Source of the DNA: Pseudomonas bijieensis
GTDB lineage: Bacteria; Pseudomonadota; Gammaproteobacteria; Pseudomonadales; Pseudomonadaceae
NCBI RefSeq assembly: GCF_013347965.1
Contig: NZ_CP048810.1
Location: 4,153,501 to 4,217,500 of the forward strand
Direction: 5' to 3'
DNA length: 64,000 nt
A program made the translations under genes and the position numbers. Shown piece by piece: positions 61,279 to 64,000 of the stretch. How positions within the stretch are numbered: position 1 is the stretch's first letter; the number at the start of each line of letters is the position of its first letter. The notes under the pieces are model-generated. The model was given only the letters and a program-made list of their open reading frames with translations. It made no database searches and had not been told where the DNA came from.

Positions 61279-62673
61279 TCACCCTATGGTCTGTACCAAG
61301 CTGCCTGTCTTTGTGATCCGGCGACGCTGTATCAGCACGCCGGACAGCACCACCAACACACTCAACAGCCCCGTCGCCAGGATCTCCACACGATGGGCTT
61401 CCTGGAACAGCATGATGGTCAGGGCCCCCACGATGAAGACAATCACCGCATAGGTCAGGCCGGGGAACAGCCACATGCTGAAGGCGATTTTTTCACCGCG
61501 AGCCATGCGCTGTTTGCGCATACGCAGCTGCGAAATCGCAATGACCAGGTACACCAGCAGCGCAATGGCGCCAGAGCTGGCCAACAGGAACTCGAAGACC
61601 GCTGCCGGGGCCACATAGTTGGCGAACACCGCGAGGAAGGCCGCCCCGGTCGACAACATCACGGCCCAGTAAGGCGTGCCGCTCTTGTTGGTGCGCTGGG
61701 AAACCGCTGGCGCATCACCGCGTTTGCCCAGCGAGAACATCATCCGCGAAGCCGTATACAGCGCCGAATTCAGGCAACTCGTAACCGCTACCAGAACCAC
61801 GATATCGACGATCAGCTTGGCGTTGGGGATGCCCATGCGTTCCAGCACCGTCTGGTAGGAACCCACGCTGGCCAGCAGCGGGTCGTTCCACGGCACCAGG
61901 GCTACGACGATGAAAATGGAGACAAGATAGAACAAGCCAATCCGCCAGATCACCGAGTTGGTTGCCTTGGAAATCTGCTGGCCAGGGTTCTTCGATTCGG
62001 CCGCCGCGATGGTCACGATCTCAGTGCCCATGAACGAAAACATAGTGGTCAGAATCGCGCCCAGCACTGCGCCCATGCCGTTCGGCAAGAAACCTTGCGT
62101 GTCGAACAGGTGCGAAACACCACTGACCTGGCTGGTAGGCAGCAAGCCGAAGATAGCCATGATGCCGAGGCCAATGAAACCAATGATCGCCACGACCTTG
62201 ACCAAGGCGAACCAAAATTCGAACTCCCCGTAATTCTTCACGCTGAACAGGTTAGTGACCGTCAGCAGCAGGGTGATGACCAGGGTGAAGGCCCAGATTG
62301 CCACGTTCGGGAACCAGGCGTGCAGGATAGTTGCGGCGGCGTTAGCCTCCAGCGGAATGACCAGGACCCAGAACCACCAGTAAAGCCAGCCGATGGTGAA
62401 ACCGGCCCAATGCCCAATCGCACGGTCAGCATAAGTCGAGAAGGAGCCGGTGTCCGGCGACGCCACTGCCATTTCGCCCAGCATCCGCATCACCAGCACC
62501 ACCAAGGCACCCGCGGCGGCGTAGGCCAGCAGCACAGCCGGACCCGCCGCTGCGATAGCGTGGCCGGAGCCAACGAAAAGGCCAGCGCCGATCACGCCGG
62601 CGATGGATAGCATCGTCACATGACGGGGCTTGAGCCCTTGCTCCAGATGATTGGAAGTTTGCGTACCGCTCAT
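61279..62673 (-). CDS. gabP: GABA permease
   Basis: A 464-residue APC-family amino acid transporter with 12 predicted helices. The N-terminus LKPRHVTMLSIAGVIGAGLFVGSGHAIAAAGPA and FSTYADRAIGHWAGFTIGWLYWWFWVLVIPLEANAAA (quoted in part) are typical of Pseudomonas GabP. Conserved SFMGTEIVTIAAAESKNPGQ is the APC helix 6 region. It imports gamma-aminobutyrate, and probably other omega-amino acids. A strong -24/-12 type promoter at 62766-62780 suggests nitrogen or carbon/nitrogen control by an RpoN activator (NtrC or CbrB). Substrate assignment is by similarity. Confidence 0.87.
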   Translation of the reverse strand: MSGTQTSNHLEQGLKPRHVTMLSIAGVIGAGLFVGSGHAIAAAGPAVLLAYAAAGALVVLVMRMLGEMAVASPDTGSFSTYADRAIGHWAGFTIGWLYWWFWVLVIPLEANAAATILHAWFPNVAIWAFTLVITLLLTVTNLFSVKNYGEFEFWFALVKVVAIIGFIGLGIMAIFGLLPTSQVSGVSHLFDTQGFLPNGMGAVLGAILTTMFSFMGTEIVTIAAAESKNPGQQISKATNSVIWRIGLFYLVSIFIVVALVPWNDPLLASVGSYQTVLERMGIPNAKLIVDIVVLVAVTSCLNSALYTASRMMFSLGKRGDAPAVSQRTNKSGTPYWAVMLSTGAAFLAVFANYVAPAAVFEFLLASSGAIALLVYLVIAISQLRMRKQRMARGEKIAFSMWLFPGLTYAVIVFIVGALTIMLFQEAHRVEILATGLLSVLVVLSGVLIQRRRITKTGSLVQTIG

Positions 62674-62765
62674 TGAGACTACCCTTGGTCTTTGGATTTA
62701 TTCGTACCGCCTCGTCCCATCGTTTTCTGTAAATTTAAAAAAACGATGTGTAAGTTATTTAACAC

Positions 62766-62780
62766 GCAAGTTTTGCGCCA
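62766..62780 (-). promoter_or_regulatory. sigma-54 (-24/-12) promoter of gabP
   Basis: Minus strand TGGCGCAAAACTTGC: TGGC and TTGC with GG-N10-GC spacing, about 95 bp upstream of the gabP start; the predicted start is near 62754. Confidence 0.62.
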
Positions 62781-62918
62781 AAAAACCGCAAGCCCCCGGT
62801 ATCCGCGGCTCTCGTCCAGTTCCTAACCTATTGAGCAGGAAGGCTTTGTTCCAAAGTGTTACCGAGCTACCCCATTTTCGACCACAGGGTCTGAAAGTGG
62901 GCATCGATTTTTGAGCGT

Positions 62919-62952
62919 AAAAAAAAGCCAACGCATGAGCGTTGGCTTTTTT
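62919..62952 (-). terminator. terminator of gyrB
   Basis: AAAAGCCAACGC-atga-GCGTTGGCTTTTTT, perfect stem with T-tracts on both strands, 22 bp past the gyrB stop. Confidence 0.9.
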
Positions 62953-62974
62953 GGATGTGAGGCGCGCTTAAGGA

Positions 62975-64000
62975 TCAGAAATCCAGGTTGGACACCGCCA
63001 ATGCATTGCTCTCGATGAAGTCACGACGAGGCTCGACCGCATCACCCATCAGGGTGTTGAAGATCTGGTCCGCGCCAATGGCGTCTTCAATGGTGACTTT
63101 CAGCATCCGGCGCGAGCCTGGGTCCATGGTAGTTTCCCACAGCTGATCCGGGTTCATTTCACCCAGACCTTTGTATCGCTGGATGGTGTGGCGCTTGGTG
63201 CTTTCGGCCATCAGCCATTCAAGGGCTTCCTTGAACTCGGTCACGGCTTTCTTGCGTTCGCCCCGTTGGATGTAGGCGCCTTCGTCCAGCAGCGTGCTCA
63301 GTTGCGCGCCAAGGGATACGACGGTCTTGTAGTCGTTGCTGCCGAAGAAGTCGCGGTTGAAGGTGACGTAGTTCGACAGGCCGTGAGAGATCAGTTCGAC
63401 CTCCGGCAGCCAGACGTTACGCTCACGGTCTTCGCGCAGGCTGGCTTTGTAGACCAGGCCGGATTTTTCGACGGTGCGCAGGCGAACTTCGTACTGAGCC
63501 AGCCAATCCTGCATCGCCGCGTGATCGGACAACTGTTCCATGCTGACCGCTGGCAGGTAGATGAAGTGCTCGGTCAGCTCCTGCGGGTACAGGCGCGACA
63601 GGCGCTTGAGGGTCTTCATCACCAGGCGGAAGTCGTTGACCAGGCGCTCAAGGGCTTCACCGGAAATGCCTGGGGCATCTTCGTTCAGGTGCAGGCTCGC
63701 GTCTTCCAGGGCCGACTGCGTCATGTACTCTTCCATGGCGTCGTCGTCTTTGATGTATTGCTCTTGCTTGCCTTTCTTGACCTTGTACAGCGGCGGTTGG
63801 GCGATGTAGATGTAGCCGCGCTCGATCAGCTCCGGCAACTGACGGAAGAAGAACGTCAGCAGCAGGGTACGGATGTGCGAACCGTCGACGTCAGCATCGG
63901 TCATGATGATGATGTTGTGATAGCGCAGCTTGTCGATGTTGTACTCTTCGCGGCCGATGCCACAGCCCAGCGCGGTGATCAGCGTACCGACCTCCTGCGA
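62975..64000 (-). CDS. gyrB: DNA gyrase subunit B, 5' part missing
   Basis: ATPase/TOPRIM subunit of DNA gyrase, which introduces negative supercoils. The visible 341 codons cover the distal TOPRIM segment and C-terminus: [38 protein letters not shown] (quoted in part; the DxD metal site is in DADVDG), AQPPLYK and [21 protein letters not shown] near the end. The reading frame continues off the right edge, so the N-terminal ATPase domain is not seen. Position confirms that oriC is near. Assignment is firm. Confidence 0.97.
   Translation of the reverse strand, partial: SQEVGTLITALGCGIGREEYNIDKLRYHNIIIMTDADVDGSHIRTLLLTFFFRQLPELIERGYIYIAQPPLYKVKKGKQEQYIKDDDAMEEYMTQSALEDASLHLNEDAPGISGEALERLVNDFRLVMKTLKRLSRLYPQELTEHFIYLPAVSMEQLSDHAAMQDWLAQYEVRLRTVEKSGLVYKASLREDRERNVWLPEVELISHGLSNYVTFNRDFFGSNDYKTVVSLGAQLSTLLDEGAYIQRGERKKAVTEFKEALEWLMAESTKRHTIQRYKGLGEMNPDQLWETTMDPGSRRMLKVTIEDAIGADQIFNTLMGDAVEPRRDFIESNALAVSNLDF

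Overview
The window is chromosomal DNA of a Pseudomonas, most likely of the P. fluorescens group. Three observations support this. Gene order matches the pseudomonad core block next to oriC. Codon use is GC-rich throughout. Intergenic gaps carry the REP/REPIN palindromes typical of P. fluorescens-type genomes (GTGGCGAGGG...CCCGCT and TGTGGGAGCGAGC...GCTCGCGAT). The right edge runs into the 3' two-fifths of gyrB on the minus strand, so dnaA and oriC should lie just beyond base 64000.

Layout. 1-2.1 kb: choline sulfatase (partial) and its divergent LysR regulator. 2.1-9.4 kb: mostly transport and envelope genes, including a CitMHS citrate transporter with an unusual leader, TerC, a Na/Pi cotransporter family protein and a membrane-anchored M16 peptidase. 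9.6-14.2 kb: a DUF5924 protein and a four-gene MCE/MlaFE-type lipid transport operon. 14.2-17 kb: an SpmA/SpmB-fusion protein and a GltP-like symporter. 17.4-24.7 kb: a candidate structured small RNA, an Ivy-like protein, a DUF1328 protein, a small membrane protein with a sigma-54 type promoter, algB-kinB, an EAL protein and an AmpDh2-type amidase. 24.8-30.4 kb: DgcH-like diguanylate cyclase, an EEP-fold protein, dsbA, cytochromes c4 and c5, engB. 30.4-33.6 kb: an ErsA-like sRNA between engB and polA, then polA. 33.6-43.9 kb: DUF2782, thrB, the zinc regulon znuA / zur-znuC-znuB, a PA5502-type lipoprotein, katE and metNIQ.

The accessory stretch at 43.9-52.3 kb holds DUF6124 with a long repeat-containing leader, an unknown protein, an LprI-like protein, a GST with a divergent TetR and twin operators, a GGDEF protein and ohr. 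Directly behind ohr is a secreted protein made of nine 13-residue repeats. An SDR, a VOC gene remnant and an unknown protein follow. 52.5-64 kb is the oriC-proximal core: htrB1, tag, glyQ-glyS, gmhB, lptA, a histidine kinase/response regulator pair, gabP and gyrB.

The most promising unexplained signals are: (i) a four-stem-loop RNA candidate at about 17436-17634; (ii) a -24/-12 promoter with a 17-bp inverted repeat between a small orphan gene and algB; (iii) the ohr / 13-mer repeat peptide gene pair; (iv) the citrate-transporter leader with a CA motif abutting a 26-codon uORF; (v) the DUF6124 leader; (vi) a histidine kinase that looks like a CHASE2 kinase lacking its sensor domain. No tRNA, rRNA, insertion sequence or CRISPR array was seen.
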